Source of the DNA: Lineus longissimus
Lineage: Eukaryota; Nemertea; Pilidiophora; Heteronemertea; Lineidae
Reading direction: 5' to 3'
DNA length: 64,000 bases
NCBI RefSeq assembly: GCF_910592395.1
Contig: NC_088308.1
Location: 21,717,501 to 21,781,500 of the forward strand
Shown: positions 1 to 12,900 of the stretch, piece by piece
How the letters are laid out: every line of letters starts with the position of its first letter
How positions within the stretch are numbered: position 1 is the stretch's first letter
Translations under genes and position numbers: made by a program
Notes under the pieces: generated by a model
Told to the model about the DNA's origin: nothing
The model's database searches: none
The model's input: the letters and a program-made list of their open reading frames with translations, nothing else

Positions 1-688
1 TGGGTCTTTTCAGTTCCTACCTTGCCCTGAAGATGGCGATGGCGTAGTTCTGTCATGAAGTCCAGGAGACTCAGATAACCAGCTCAAAGAGGGGGATTTG
101 GGCGACGTGTGGTTCGGCGCTGAAGGTGTTAAAGGGGGACTATAAGTAGGAACTGGTATGAGCTGCGTCAGTGTCATTGATAATAAACCATGTCGTTGAG
201 AATAGGTTTTATTTAGGACAAGTCAATTGTGACATTAAGTACCACAGAGCCCAAAAAAGTAGGCTTTACCCTAAGTATATATTTGTCCCAGCTGAAAGCC
301 CAGTTGATTGTGACAGTGTTCTGTCGTGTTAGTCTCTGCTCTTTAGGCCATGGGCATCGAGGGGGACAAGGAGACCAGGCACAGCCTACCCATTCTGTCT
401 GGAGACCACTGTTGTATTGGGACAGGTCTCCGGTCATGGTCTCTCTGTGCCAAATTCAGACTATGCTGGCTGCCTGACTGAGGATTGTTGGTACTCTTTT
501 CCTTGCAGATTAACTGCTCTGGCAGAGAGAAGGAACCTACAGACTCCTGATGAAAGTGTGAACCGGATTAATCCTTCCCATGGCATAAGGGCACTCGGAC
601 TTAGGCCTCTATCCTTCCTATTGGCCTGGTCACATTATAGGTTCAGTATGTTTCAAAACATGAACGGTTGAGGATTGTTCCGAAGTAA
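1..688. other. Non-coding, nothing recognised
   Basis: Short ORFs occur on both strands but none shows a domain, biased composition or convincing splice sites. The sequence is unique at the scale I can see. It lies outside the rebuilt gene on its right. Confidence 0.4.
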
Positions 689-1409
689 TCTTTGCTGTCG
701 AGCTCGTTCATTGGTCTGCTTCGAGATGGATGATCAGGTGTGGATCTGCTCTAGTGCTGCCTTAACTCTGGGTGTAACAGCATGTGTTAAATCGCAAGGT
801 CTGGTTGTGACAGCATATGCTGTATTATCAGGTCTGGCTGTGGCAGCATGTTATGGTATATGGTTGTTGCAGTATCTGCTGTCTCTTCAGGTCTGGTGTT
901 CTGATTTCATGCAATCCCTTTATGAAAATGATCACATTTTTCCCAAGACCAGGGTGGAGACAAGGTCCACCCTGTAGAAACATGGTGCACTACGTTGGGA
1001 GAGTACACAGCTAGATCAGACAGAGTACGCATAGTGAAGGGGCATGGCACATCCAGCAAAGACTTGGTACACTATCTGGCAACATGGCGAGCTATGAAGG
1101 GGATGGCACATCCAGCATATGCTGTCACAACCAGACCTGATAAGATTGCAGATACTGTCACAACCCGACCTGGCGAGATAACAAATGCTGTTACACCCAG
1201 AGCCAAGGCAGCAACAGAGCACATCCACACCTGATAACCCATCTCGAAGCAGACCAATGAACGAGCTCGATAGCAAAGATCATAAAGGGATTGCATGAAA
1301 TCAGAACACCAGACCTGAAGAGACAGCAGATACTGCAACAACCATACCATAACATGCTACCACAACCAAACCTGATAATACAGCATATGTTATCACAACC
1401 AGACCTGTT
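689..1409. repeat. Inverted, permuted repeat pair built from minisatellite-like units
   Basis: Sequence at about 691-926 recurs in reverse complement at about 1130-1409. The matching blocks include GAGCTCGTTCATTGG (plus strand, left) and CCAATGAACGAGCTC (right). The two halves of the unit come in swapped order in the right copy, as expected if both were cut from a tandem array with a unit of roughly 230 bp. Inside each copy a shorter motif of about 30 bp recurs, with the core CAGGTCTGGTTGTGACAGCA. ORFs on both strands here (for example 675-977 and its mirror 1072-1350) give similar short peptides only because the DNA is inverted. I see no reason to call them genes. Confidence 0.7.
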
Positions 1410-1452
1410 TCATTGGCTCACCGTAGGGGAGTCTAATAGACAACACCGCAGT

Positions 1453-1521
1453 GTCCGTCGTCCGTCGTCCGTCGTCCGTCGTAGTCGATCGTCCGTCGTA
1501 GTCGTCCGTCGTCGTCGTCGT
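1453..1521. repeat. (GTCCGTC/GTC)n microsatellite
   Basis: Imperfect GTC/GTCC repeats head the ~300-bp repeat that follows. The same association is seen in mirror image at 60977-61068, where (GAC)n ends the minus-strand copy, so the microsatellite belongs to the element. Confidence 0.85.
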
Positions 1522-1540
1522 ATCCTGTTTCAAAAACAGT

Positions 1541-2450
1541 GGCACGTTTCTTAACCGCTGGGGCTATGAACTTGAAACTTTGTACACAGGACCCCCCCCC
1601 CCCCCAGGTCATGTGACCTCTGACAATGAATTTCAGTCCGATCTGATTTTTGACTTGGCCACCAGGGGGCCAGAAGTGGAAACCTAAAAAGTGTGATATC
1701 TCTCTTATGAATGACTCGTTTTCGATAAAAATTTTATGGTAGGTTCTCCTAGTAAGGATACATCACAAATCATATGGGTTTTTGATTTCACCTAATTTTC
1801 AAGGTCACAGAGGTCAAAAGGCGTAAATTGTCCGTTTGAGTGTTACTATGGCACGTTTCTTAACCGATAAAGCTATGAACTTACAATTTGATACACATAA
1901 CTCCCTACATCATATAACCTCTGACACTGAATTTCGGTCTGATCGGATTCTCGACTTGGCCACCAGGGGGCCAAAACTAAAAAAGGTAAAAAGTGCAATA
2001 TCTCGCTTAATAGTAACTTGTTTTCAATTTTATTTGATGGTTGTTACTCATGATACATCTCATATCCTATGGGTTTGTGATTTGACCTAATTTTCAAGGT
2101 CACATAGGTCATATGGTGTGCATTGGCCGTTTGTGTGTAACTTTGGCACGTTTCTTAACCACTAGAGCTATGAACTTTAAACTTGGTATACATGACCCTC
2201 TAGGTCAGATGACCTGTGAAACTGATTTTCGATCCGGTCTGATTTTCAACTTGGCAACCAGGGGGCCAAAACCAAAAATTTGAATAGTGCCATATCTCGC
2301 TTATTACTGATTTGTTTTTGATAAATTTTTTATAGTAGGTACTCCTAGCAGGGCTACATCACATGTCATACAGGTTTCTGTTTTGACTTACTTTTCAAGG
2401 TGACTGAGGTCAAAATTCAAAATTCCACCGTTGAGTGGCACGTTATTCAC
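1541..2450 (+). repeat. Dispersed ~300-bp repeat, three tandem units
   Basis: Three units begin with GGCACGTTTCTTAACC or a near variant at 1541, 1850 and 2145, and a decayed fourth start lies at 2437 (spacings 309, 295 and 292). Each unit carries in order an ATGAACTT box, a TGACCT box, TTGGCCACCAGGGGGCCA or a variant, an ATATCTC box, and a closing CAAGGTCA...GGTC box. The same units run in reverse complement at about 60030-60985. It is a dispersed non-autonomous element or satellite-like repeat; I see no reading frame of its own. Lone ORFs inside it (1836-2090, 2435-2650) are not supported as genes. Confidence 0.85.
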
Positions 2451-3079
2451 TATTTGATATAGACAGGGTAAAATCTTTTTTCCTGGTCCGGTCAAGCATG
2501 GGGGTATTATCAAGATATTATTATCTTAATAATACCTCCCTGCGGGAATTGGGTCAAGTATGGAATTTTGACCTTTGCTCAAAAGTCGTGGAAAGTCTTG
2601 AATTTTACATTTCTTGGACTAAAAATAATGATTACTCCAAAATAATATGATTATAACTTTTATAAAATTTGAAAAAATAAGGTAGGTTAAGCAAGGGTAA
2701 TCACTGAGCACATGGTCTGTGCCATTTGAAGCGGGCCTCAAACCCCAGTTCGGGTTCAATATATGACATACCTTCCATCTGCCACGCGAGGTCGGGCGTA
2801 GTTGTGCGTGTGTCAATTATGCTCGTCAAAATTCTAGGCCAAATAGCAAAAAATAGCCGAGATGACCCCATGTTTTCACATCAAATAAAGAAACTAGATG
2901 CATTTGGCTATCTGCTTGTGGTTTATGTCATTCCCAAATCATTCATTTTTAGCCGATTCAGGCCCATTTGAAGATAGCACACATCATGCTATTTCTTGGT
3001 GGATTCTTAACCATTTTCAGGATCCAAGTGGTGTCAAAGGTGGTGCCACCTATCGGTGCATTTTAGTGACTTGTGTTCG
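2451..3079. other. Non-coding, degenerate repeat-derived sequence
   Basis: AT-rich sequence with no credible gene. The stretch around 2820-2990 may be a decayed continuation of the ~300-bp repeat, but I cannot align it confidently by eye. Confidence 0.35.
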
Positions 3080-3185
3080 ATGATATTTTTATGGTGGGTA
3101 CTCCAAGCAACAATACATCACATGTCATACTGACATTTGTTGACCTAGGCCCTATACTAAACATGTAGCATGTTTCTTAACCAGG
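3080..3185 (+). repeat. Partial fourth copy of the ~300-bp repeat
   Basis: This block contains ATGGTGGGTACTCC, then ATACATCACATGTCATAC, then CATGTTTCTTAACCA. These match the end of one unit and the start of the next in the 1541-2450 array (compare the stretch around 2330-2370). Confidence 0.6.
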
Positions 3186-3405
3186 ATGAATTACTAACCA
3201 CCAAATATCTATACGGTGAGCACAATGGCCCTTGGCCGTTTCATTTTCTGTCCGTCATGGCAGCTGCGTCCTTGTTCCCGTTGGCAACGCAATCAATCAA
3301 ATTATCTGGCCACACCCAGCAACGATAGTCCGACTAAAGCGGTCGCTCAATTTAATCGGTCAAAAGCACAAAAACTATTCTAGGAAATTCTGTTGCATTT
3401 AAATA

Positions 3406-3556
3406 TTGATCGTCAAATGACTCTTTTTCTCAATTATAGAGTTATTTACATAAGAAAATGTCTTCTCGATCAAAAGATGGAAAATGTTGATCGTCAAAGG
3501 ACTCTTTTCTAAATATAGAGTTATTTACATAAGAATGTCTTCTCGATCAAAAGATG
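3406..3556. repeat. Direct duplication of a ~78-bp segment
   Basis: TTGATCGTCAAA starts at 3406 and again at 3487. Both copies continue through ATAGAGTTATTTACATAAGA and end in CTCGATCAAAAGATGG. The copies differ by small indels. A short piece resembling the unit start (ATGTTGATCGTCGAAGG) also occurs near 17709. Confidence 0.8.
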
Positions 3557-3603
3557 GAACGAGATCGGGGAAGATGAAAAACTTTTGTAAACTTGATTTT
3601 TAC

Positions 3604-3849
3604 CAATCTCCCGGGCGCCGGGCCAAATGTCCAATTTACATGCATCCGCTGAAATTGTCACATAGTAGGTCGAGTGAGGCTTGTCAACGATGATCACCGT
3701 TGACGACGCTTGGAGAATGCTTTTTTACATTCACTCTCCAAGCGTCGTCAATGGTGATAATCGATGCCAAGCCTGTCTCACTCGGCCTGCTGTGACAATT
3801 TCAGCGGGTGCATGTAAATTGGACATTTGGCCCGGCGCCCGGGAGATTG
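3604..3849. repeat. 246-bp near-perfect palindrome (foldback element)
   Basis: The left arm begins CAATCTCCCGGGCGCCGGGC at 3604 and the right arm ends with its near-exact reverse complement at 3849. The arms are about 120 nt each and meet near 3727 with almost no spacer. Outer arms are GC-rich; inner arms include CGACGCTTGGAGAATG and its complement. No flanking target-site duplication is obvious. The element ends only 77 bp before the Dok-7-like start codon, so it lies in the promoter or 5' UTR and would form a very stable hairpin if transcribed. A MITE-like origin is inferred from shape only. Confidence 0.85.
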
Positions 3850-3926
3850 TTTCACATTGTCATTGGGGATCGGTTTCGGCCAATCAAACGTGGCCTTTCA
3901 TCCGGTTTCGGCCACAAAGCTCCAAA
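3850..3926 (+). promoter_or_regulatory. Proximal promoter / 5' leader of the Dok-7-like gene
   Basis: Between the palindrome and the start codon there are a CCAAT box (GGCCAATCAAA, around 3880), an inverted CCAAT (ATTGG, near 3860) and a repeated CGGTTTCGGCCA (near 3870 and 3903). No TATA box is evident. CAAAATGGCGG over the start codon matches the YY1 core (AAnATGGCGGC), a common feature of TATA-less promoters where transcription starts just upstream of the ATG. Promoter activity is inferred. Confidence 0.45.
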
Positions 3927-3983
3927 ATGGCGGATGCGATTACGGTTGTGGAGGGGCCAGTCAAAATAAAAGAGAATAAAAAG
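3927..3983 (+). CDS. DOK7: Dok-7-like exon 1 (start, PH domain strand 1)
   Basis: Codes for the first 19 residues, [19 protein letters not shown]. It ends with AAG at a GTCAGT donor in phase 0. The frame is open upstream to 3681 through the palindrome's right arm, but similarity to the DOK7 N-terminus supports 3927 as the start. Confidence 0.88.
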
Positions 3984-6900
3984 GTCAGTAAAGCTCCTTA
4001 AGTGAAACTGTGCCCATTTTTTCAATCATAATGACGTCCTCTTGTAACCAATCACATTGTTCTTTTCAGTGGAAGACACGATGGTGTGTAATTCGAAAGT
4101 TATCGCCAGCTGCGGGTGAGTTTTTTTCTGTTTTCAATTTTCATGCACTCTCTTATTGCACATGACTCATGATGCACATGCACATGCGCAACTTGATTTC
4201 CATAGACCATTCCATTCTTTATATACTGTCCAAATCACATTTGACATCCGTCATGCTTCGCGTCAGTGACATGCAATAATCATAGTGCACACGAGTTGCG
4301 TGTCAATGAAATGACGCACCAGTGACGCGCTTCTCTATGTTTCGCATATATTACGCTCAGCTTACGCGCGACATGGCTATGTACTGGTTAGCGCGTCAAT
4401 GAGGCGCCAATGAATTACGTGATGTATGGGGTCATTTGTGATTTGACTGTAGTTAGGCGTAGCCGTAGATGTACTATAGTTAGTCTGTACGGTGTGGTGT
4501 TGGTATGGTAGGCCTATCATAAGAAGAAAATAAGCACACAACAAGGCAACAAGCAGTGCCAGATTTTATTTATTTTCATCATCATGTTTGCGATCTGGGT
4601 TAACATACTGATTGTCAATGTCATATATGTTTACTCTACTGTGCTAAATTTTTCAAGACATTTTAAAAATGACAGCTCACTAAAATCTCAGTAATGTTTT
4701 TGAGTCAACTGCATAACTGGTAGATACGTATATTTATTTTTCATTCATTATGCAGATTAAAATCACAGAGAGGAAATTACCTTTTCAAATGGCCGACCTT
4801 ATTTGTTAGGTCATTTATTGGTATGTTGGTAGTCATATGCAAATGAGAATGACACTTATGACCTTTTCAAACTTTTATGTTGACAGTCTTTCATTTTATA
4901 TCCAACATGTCCAATGACCAATTCAAAGACGGATCAAATCAAAGATAATGTGTGAAATCGTCCTACAGTTGCAGATTAGAATTTGAACAGATTATGATTA
5001 GGAGATTTCATAAGAAAGGATTATAACAACTCTTTGCTTTTTAAATATGAAGGCCCTTTTACCATTGATCAAGAAACAAAACAGCCATGGCTGTGAAAAA
5101 GAGTTTCCTTTTGAAAAAAATGGGTTAAAGTGTGTTGCCACCATGAAGGTCAACTCTGTTGGGGGTGCCAAGGCTACCTGGCTGATGATACAGAATACTA
5201 TGTCCTTCAATCTGGACTACTGTTTGCCCTACATCAAGTCAATGGTTTTGCTCCAACTCAACACTTCATCACACAAACAAAGGTGATACACCCAACTTGA
5301 CGGTCATTATCTTGTCCTCCTTTATGCAGCATTCAAGCAGGTGTGTGTGGCCCTTTGATTTGTACCCTCAATATTCCAACAATGTTCTTTATGGTCCTGT
5401 TTCATTCAAATGCGCCTGTTTAGAAAGTTCACAGTGGAGGTCCTTTTGTATGGAGGCGTATTTTCATTTAAATAATTGAGGACTTTCTGGACTGCGTGGT
5501 TCCACAACCATGACTGCTGTCGTCATGGCTCTGTCGAAAAATTGTTAACTAATAACTCCCAGTTGGAGGTGAACTTTGTCCCTTCTGGAACTACATTCTG
5601 TTGTAAGATTATCGATTGTCCAGTAGTACTTGGAAATACCAGACTTATTCCCTGGTTTTGACAACCTCTGGAATTTTGAATTCATGCCAGTTTTATTTGG
5701 CTGTTCTCCAGTGGCCATGTTTAGCCTGTGACATAAATTTGTGGTTGGTCGCAATCTGAATTTTAATCAGGGACTTCTTGAGAAAAATTTCATTTATAGA
5801 GTAGATACGATATAAACCTATGTTCTTGACAACATTATTGACATTTTAGATCCCATGATAAAATATGTTAAAGATCAGTGCGGGAAAAAGTGATAGGTTT
5901 AAATTTAAGTAAACTGCGTGTAAAGTTTTCTGTTGCAATAAAAAAATCTGTTGATCAGAGACTGTGAAGTGAATTAACCTTGCAGAGTGCACAAGGAAGT
6001 AAAATCTGCCTCAGTTTACCTGACATTTGACATGCTTGATTGGCAACTGCAGCTTCCAGTTCCACTTCAGATGTCAGAAGGGCAAGGTTATCTGAGAGAC
6101 AAAAGCAATGTTTATTGTCTTTGTTCTGTGGTATTTCCATTAGAAATCTCAAAAGGCTCCAGGGCACCGTCTATGGTGCAGCGCCCTGCTTTAATTTATT
6201 AGATGGAAATGTATTGGCCACTGATGAAAAAAGGCAGGGCAATAAAACTAAATTTTGAAAAGGCAGGATGCCCTGCTAAAGTAAAACTCTAGCTGAAACA
6301 CTATATTTTTGGAGTCTTGTCTTTGAAGTTCCAGAAGCCAAGTGGATATACTCCGGAGGAAGGAAAGAAAATTCGCTTGACTAGGAAATGTATGATCACT
6401 TCCAATCATCTGTCCTGATTTCAGAATATTGCTCTCGATATAAACATCATATGTTAGAAAATAAAAGGACTATAATACTAACTGGTAATAAACTCGAACA
6501 AAGCGTTTTTCATAACTGATTCAAAAGCATGAATAACTGAATTGAAGATGAGTTCGGCATGCCAAGAGTTATATTTTGTTCGGCCTGAAGTGATCTACGA
6601 GAGAGAAAAAAAGAAAGGCTTTTGATTTACTTTACTACACCCACACATCAGCAATCTTCAAATTCCTATGTTTGTCTCACACATATCAGTTGGGCTTTAT
6701 CAGTATATGGGACGATTCAAGCTTTGTTTTTATACTTACAGTGTAGCCAAAGGCCTTTCTTTGCATTTTCTACATCAATCATCAGATTTTTGACATTTTT
6801 GTGGTCAGAATAATTACATTTGAAAATATGAATCTATTGTTTTGTTACCACCTTCGGATGGTTTTATTTTGCTTGCTGTTAGAAACTTCTGGAATCATCG

Positions 6901-9900
6901 TAGTTTAATAACATGAATTAGGAAGATAGTTACATGTACATATCATATATTGGGGTTACTTAAAATTAGAATATATGTTTCTGTCTAATTGTGAAGACTG
7001 GCTGCATGGATTTCATGACTGCATAATCTCACTTGATCATCATGCTTTAAAAATTCTGATACAACCCCTCAAGCATTTGTGAGGCTCCTAGGAGTTCTAG
7101 CCAAGGAGCCATGTGGAGCGAGCCACCATGAGCTTCCAGCCTGATTTTATTTAAATGTGGCCTCTGCTGGGAGTTAGTCATTTCACATTAAATCTTATAA
7201 ACAATTACTCATACATCTTATTTAATTACTCATTTATTTACCTGAACCTTCATTACGGTGCTAACATTCGGAGCCAGGTGTGGCGATTTCCTGCTCATAT
7301 CGTTAGTTCAGTTCTTTGTCTGGCAGGAAAAGTAAAAATGCTGCAAATTCTTGACCATTTATACTGTTCAAGTAAAACCTATTGCGCTGTTTTTTCGCTC
7401 TTGTTTCATGCTCTTTGGTACTGGTAAGTTTTTGTAAATCATCGAATTGTTGACTAAATGTTTTCCTTCTTTTCTAATTGTAGACCGACTCCACATTGCC
7501 ATCCACAAAGACGCCATCCAGAGTCAGAACAAGGGTATATTTCCATGCCAGGAGTTCTTCACATTCCAGAAGGGGGAGAGAATCGTCGACAAGGAACGCT
7601 ACGTGATCGCCATCACGTGCATACAACACGTTGTCATGATTGCGTTTACCAACAAGTCGATGATGATGGACTGGGAGGATGGCATACGAAATAGTCTTGG
7701 ACGAGGTGTGTGTAGTACTAGTAGCGATGCAGTGCATTGCTTTTTTTCCGAAATTGAGACATTAAAAATATTGACTTAGCATGTGAGCTAACTTAGTTCA
7801 TATAATTGGCTCTTTTAGACAATATTTGGCTCTGTAGCCCGAGATGTTGCGGATATACATGTATGTTGTTGTTCCTGATATTCTCGATCATCCCGAAGAC
7901 AAGACCTCCAATTTTTCCAATCGAGAAATTTTTTTTGCAATTTTGATTTTCCCAAATCGAGTTTATTCTTGAAAATACAGCACTCGCAAAATATTTTCGG
8001 TTCACAGTATCATGCATAATTCTTTTCAGACCATGAATTCAGTGTCGTATTGGTCAGCGTTCCCTCACAGAGCAAATTCCCATCCGGTCCAGCTGTTCTG
8101 CACATCCAGCCTCAGCGAATCTGCCTGACGTCAGTCTTCCCTCCGAAATTCTATGGTGCATGGAACATGTGGGACATAAAGAAATACGGCATTCAGAAAG
8201 ACAAATTCATTTTCGAGGCGGGACCTCGATCTGGTGCAGGTGAGTTGGAATCTCTTCGTAAGATAGAGGGAGCATGGAAAGTGGGTGATTTCTTTCGCAC
8301 TGCGTCTAGAACCTTTACCTTCTCATTTTGGTAAATTCTATTCAGTGCATCCAATGGTGAATATGAGATTTTTTTCACAAGGGATATGCGATAAAAGATC
8401 AAAAGATGACAGAAGTTTTTGGAATAATGTTCTCTTCGTGCTTGGATTGGAGGAACCTGGACTAAGTTTGATATCAACAAGTATGGATTAGTCTATTGAT
8501 ATCAACTATCCACTCAAGGCAATGCTACATGACTTGTTTTATTGATAAAACAATGTAAACAGTGAAATACTCTTCTCTTCTGCTTTCTCAGACAGACAAA
8601 AAAGGCTGTCCATCCAGCGTTGCAAGTTGATCCTGGTCTTAGAATATATAGATGACCTTGGATGGGCAACAGGGGCTGCCGCATTTTAGGATTGCACTTT
8701 ACAGCATCATCAGTTACTGTAGGAACTACTGCATTCTTGATCAATACAATTTCCTGCATGTATCAGTTCATTTTATCCCATTGTTTACATTATACGTTGT
8801 TTTATCAATAAACCAAGTCACATGGCATTGAGTGTGCTTTCCCTGCTTTACAACTGGGTTAAAGTTGATTCCAGGTCACTCCAGTCCATAGCCTGATAGG
8901 CCTGTATTTTAGTTGTGCATTTCAGTTGTACGACATTACCTGTTTAATTGTCTTATCAATTGAGGCCTTGATCGTATGCCAATTCTCCTGTCCTGTGACT
9001 GCCAGAACCTGTCCAGAAACTGTACTATTCAGATGTGTTTTGGAAGAACTTGTCAGAAATTTCGTTTTGATTTGTTGCAATCCCTTCCATCTCATTTTGG
9101 TAGCAAGGTAGGTTATGAATTGGGAATCGGATAGTGTATACATCTCTTCAAGGCTGGTCTACAGTGGGGAAAATAGTGGGCAGTACACAATTGGGTACAC
9201 AGAGGCTGTAATTGTTTGACACCACCCTGACCACAAAGCTCTGGGGCTCTGTGGACGGCCAACTTAGCTCCGAAAACGGGCTGACTCCTGGCGTGCATCT
9301 CAAAAATTCAAACACAGAAGGAGGAGAAAGACTGAAGGATCAAATTTGGCAATAATATTCTGGGTTTTTTCATAACAATAACATGTCAAAGCGGTGACCT
9401 ACATTTTAAAGAATTCTTGCATTGGTTTTATCATGACCTTTTATCAATTGCCTAGTTATTTTGGTAAATTTCCTTCACCTTCCGTGTCAGTTAAAATTTT
9501 GGACTTTGTCCTGTTCCATATTTGGTAAACTGATAATTCACACTAGGTTTTTCCAGGTATTTGGTACACTTAGCTGATATCCCAGCTATTTGCTCTAGAA
9601 ATCTCATTATCATTAATCTGCCCAAAGTTTGAATCTCTTGACATTCGATGGGCAGACGCCAGGTGTGTCATCATAGGTGATCACGTGCAAAATCACAGGT
9701 CATTTTGCCTGGAGCACAAGCTGTTTTCATGTCAGTGCCACTTGCCCACGCACGTTTTTCAATGTCGGAGCTGCTAAATTGACTTGTGATGATATTGTCC
9801 TCAAGCCTGAGTCCACCTGGTTTTCCCATCAATCTTTTTACAAATACAGTAATATCAATGAAAATATCTGTGGCAAGTGAAGTACTCCTTATTACCATAC

Positions 9901-12900
9901 ATGTAAAAACAGTATAAATGAAACCGTTGGTGTGGAGTATCTGATCGGATTATTGAACTGAAGTTTCTTGTTGAAAAAATTAAAATACTGTACGCTGAAG
10001 TTACGGGAACATGCACCAATTTACTATGCATGTGGAACCTGATTGATTAAATCACAGCTGTTAACACAATCATTATAAGACACCTGCTTGTTCTGATGCA
10101 CATGATGGCAGTTTTGTCTGGCTCAAATGTTTGATCAGAGGCCTATACTGTTTAAATATTTGCATATAAATTTGATTGTTGCGTAATCGTTTTTTCATTT
10201 CCACCAAAAACTTATTTTTTGCTCCCACTGATGAGCTGATGTTTATTTTCAGTTGCTGGCGTTTACATTCTGTCGTCATTATATTGTGAGGAGATCAACA
10301 CCCTGATTAACCAGTGTGGTGCTACATACGACAGAACGTGGCCTGATCCTCAGCCCGGGCTCCGCCAAATCACAAGAAGTAAGTTTAATGTTAACATGCC
10401 TCAATTTGGACACATCCTGCTCTCTTTAATAATCTGGACATATTTCAAGTGATTTCATAGCTTTTGTGTCAAAAATCTGTCTCTCTTGATAAAAAATCTG
10501 CCTTTCTTTGGCATAATTATGAGACTACATGCACCTGGCTTTAAATTTGATGTCACTTGTAAAAGTAGGCAGTATTTTAGAGAATGTGCATGTTATTGAA
10601 TCAAATTTTTAAAACAATTTGAAAATTTTATGTACTAATACATTAAACCATAAAGTCAGTTAGATAATTCGTCTTCACGATATTATTAACCAAATACTAC
10701 CCTGAACTAGGTCAAGTCTCGAGAATTTTACAAAGTAGCATTGTTCAGTCTACCGAGTTGAAGTTTATGACTTGAATTTTAATATTGACTTTACGGTACT
10801 GCCCTTTGAGAATAGAAGATAAGCAGCCAATTCAGACGTTAGTTCATCCAAGTGAACATAGGTGACACCACTTTTAGATGCATATCAATTTGTACATCCC
10901 TTGCAGTTGGCCTATCACCAATATGCACCAAAAAAACATTTCCATCCCACTTTTAAGTCTGACATTTACCAAACAGAGGTCACCTGTACTCATTAACAGG
11001 GCAAAAATACTCTATATTTGGCCTATTATATTGAAATTAGGTTGTCAGAAATAGATTGATGATTCCTCTGATTTTTACCATGTGATGGTTGTGATACCAT
11101 TTGACAATTGAAGATGACATGTATTTTTTGTTAATTTTCAGTTGATTAGTTATCTCCCATTGTTTATGATGAAGTACACTTAACAACCTCCTTGTCAAAT
11201 TTTCTGCGGTGCAGTTTGACAACCTTTCCTTACAGCCAAAACAACTCCTCTTAATTTTCTTTTCTTTTTAAGATGGTGTTAGTTGTGCTTACAACGTCCT
11301 TATAAGATTCACTCTTTCTCTTTCAGGGGCAAGGATAAGAGAACAGCTCGAAAAAATACGGCCGATTAGTCTGACAGCGAGTGTCAAAGACTTTACAAAT
11401 ACCCAAGTCAACGCAGACGTCAACTTCAGATCGAATGATCAGTTAGAACATGTTGAGAGCGGCACCCTAACCAGTATTGAGAATATTACGAGCATCGAAA
11501 ACATTATCAAGGAGCGTTTGATGTCCCAGTGTGATGTACCAAAGCGTCGATCGCGAAGTCTTGAAACGAAGGATTCAGAACACTCGGAGGAATTGAGATT
11601 AAAACCGCCTGCAAAATTGCCTCCGAAACCCAAACCAGTTGGTCAGGTTTTAAGTAGCAGCACATCAGTTCCAATGGGGTTAAGTGCTCGCGGTATTTCG
11701 CCAAATGGGCGTAGTTATGTGCGAAGTGGTGTGCCGGAATCGGAAAAGAATTTGACTCCCACTTATAAAAATGGCGGCAGCGACCGATGCAAAAATGATC
11801 AAAGCTGGGCTGATGATGTTTTCCGTGCTGTCAATTTGGAGAAAGACTTGCATCACTCCAGCAGTCGAGAGATATTGGCTGATTTGAATGCTAAAAGTGC
11901 CTCTCGTGGGGATAAGATATCTGTGCCAAATAATGACAGTGTCAATAAGTGCTCAAGCAGTGCACCGCCTGTCCAAGGTGATACTGCGCCTGTCTTCCTG
12001 CCAGTTCCAACACCGCCCCATTTGAAAGCGGACAAACCACCAGCGCTTCCGCCAAAAGTTAAATCTGTCCAAAAGGATGTAACCGATGGTGCTGATTGCA
12101 ATGTGCCTCACGATTATATCAATTTAGCAGGTGACCAGGAGCAACAACCAGCTATGCAAAACCAAAATCAAACTATGCAATCCAATGCAAAAACATTCCA
12201 GAGTAGTCCACCCAAGCCGGGACCAAAAACAAATCATCCACGCTCAAGTTCTGTAGAACCTAACCACCCACGCTCAAATTCGGATAGTTCTGACCAAAAA
12301 TCATTTGGATATCTGAGACCAAATATGTCTGTGCCAAATATGAGACAGACAGCGACCAAAAGTTACAGAGGATCGATGCGCCTCGAGGAGATTGATTTGC
12401 GGGGTTTTGATGATCGAGAGAAAAACTATATGTACGATGTCAAAATTAGCAACGATTCTATTGTGCTTTGTTCAGATACGAATATTGCCGCCCCAAAACC
12501 GCAAAAACCAATGAACCATTCTTATGTGAACTTACCTCAGCCTTTGAATAAATTGACTGTGCCTCCTCCACCAGTGCCGCTGCCACCCTCACCAACCGTC
12601 ACCGCAGCAGCTATCAGTGTAGCAAGTCCAACTACGGGAAAAGTCCATGTTTATCAAAATGTGCCCTCCCCCACTCCTTTGAAACCAGAGGTCCCGGAGA
12701 AACCTGAAATGCAGAATGTTCTACCTAAACCAGATCAACCAGAAGCAAGTGAAAAACCACTATCAGAGAAGAGACATTCCTATGTAAATCTTCCCCCAGC
12801 TGACTCCGATATCCCAATATCTGATTACCTCGATATGAAGGCATCACCGGAACTTGAAAGGCCACGTCGACCTGGCCGACCTGCAAACCTCGTCATCAAA

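Noticed and set aside
675-1350. Mirror-image ORFs with cysteine-rich peptides
   Set aside because: They arise from the same inverted repeat DNA and have no independent support.
4116-7483. Search for an extra PH-domain exon in intron 2
   Set aside because: Exon 2 and exon 3 already join in phase and align continuously with the DOK7 PH domain.
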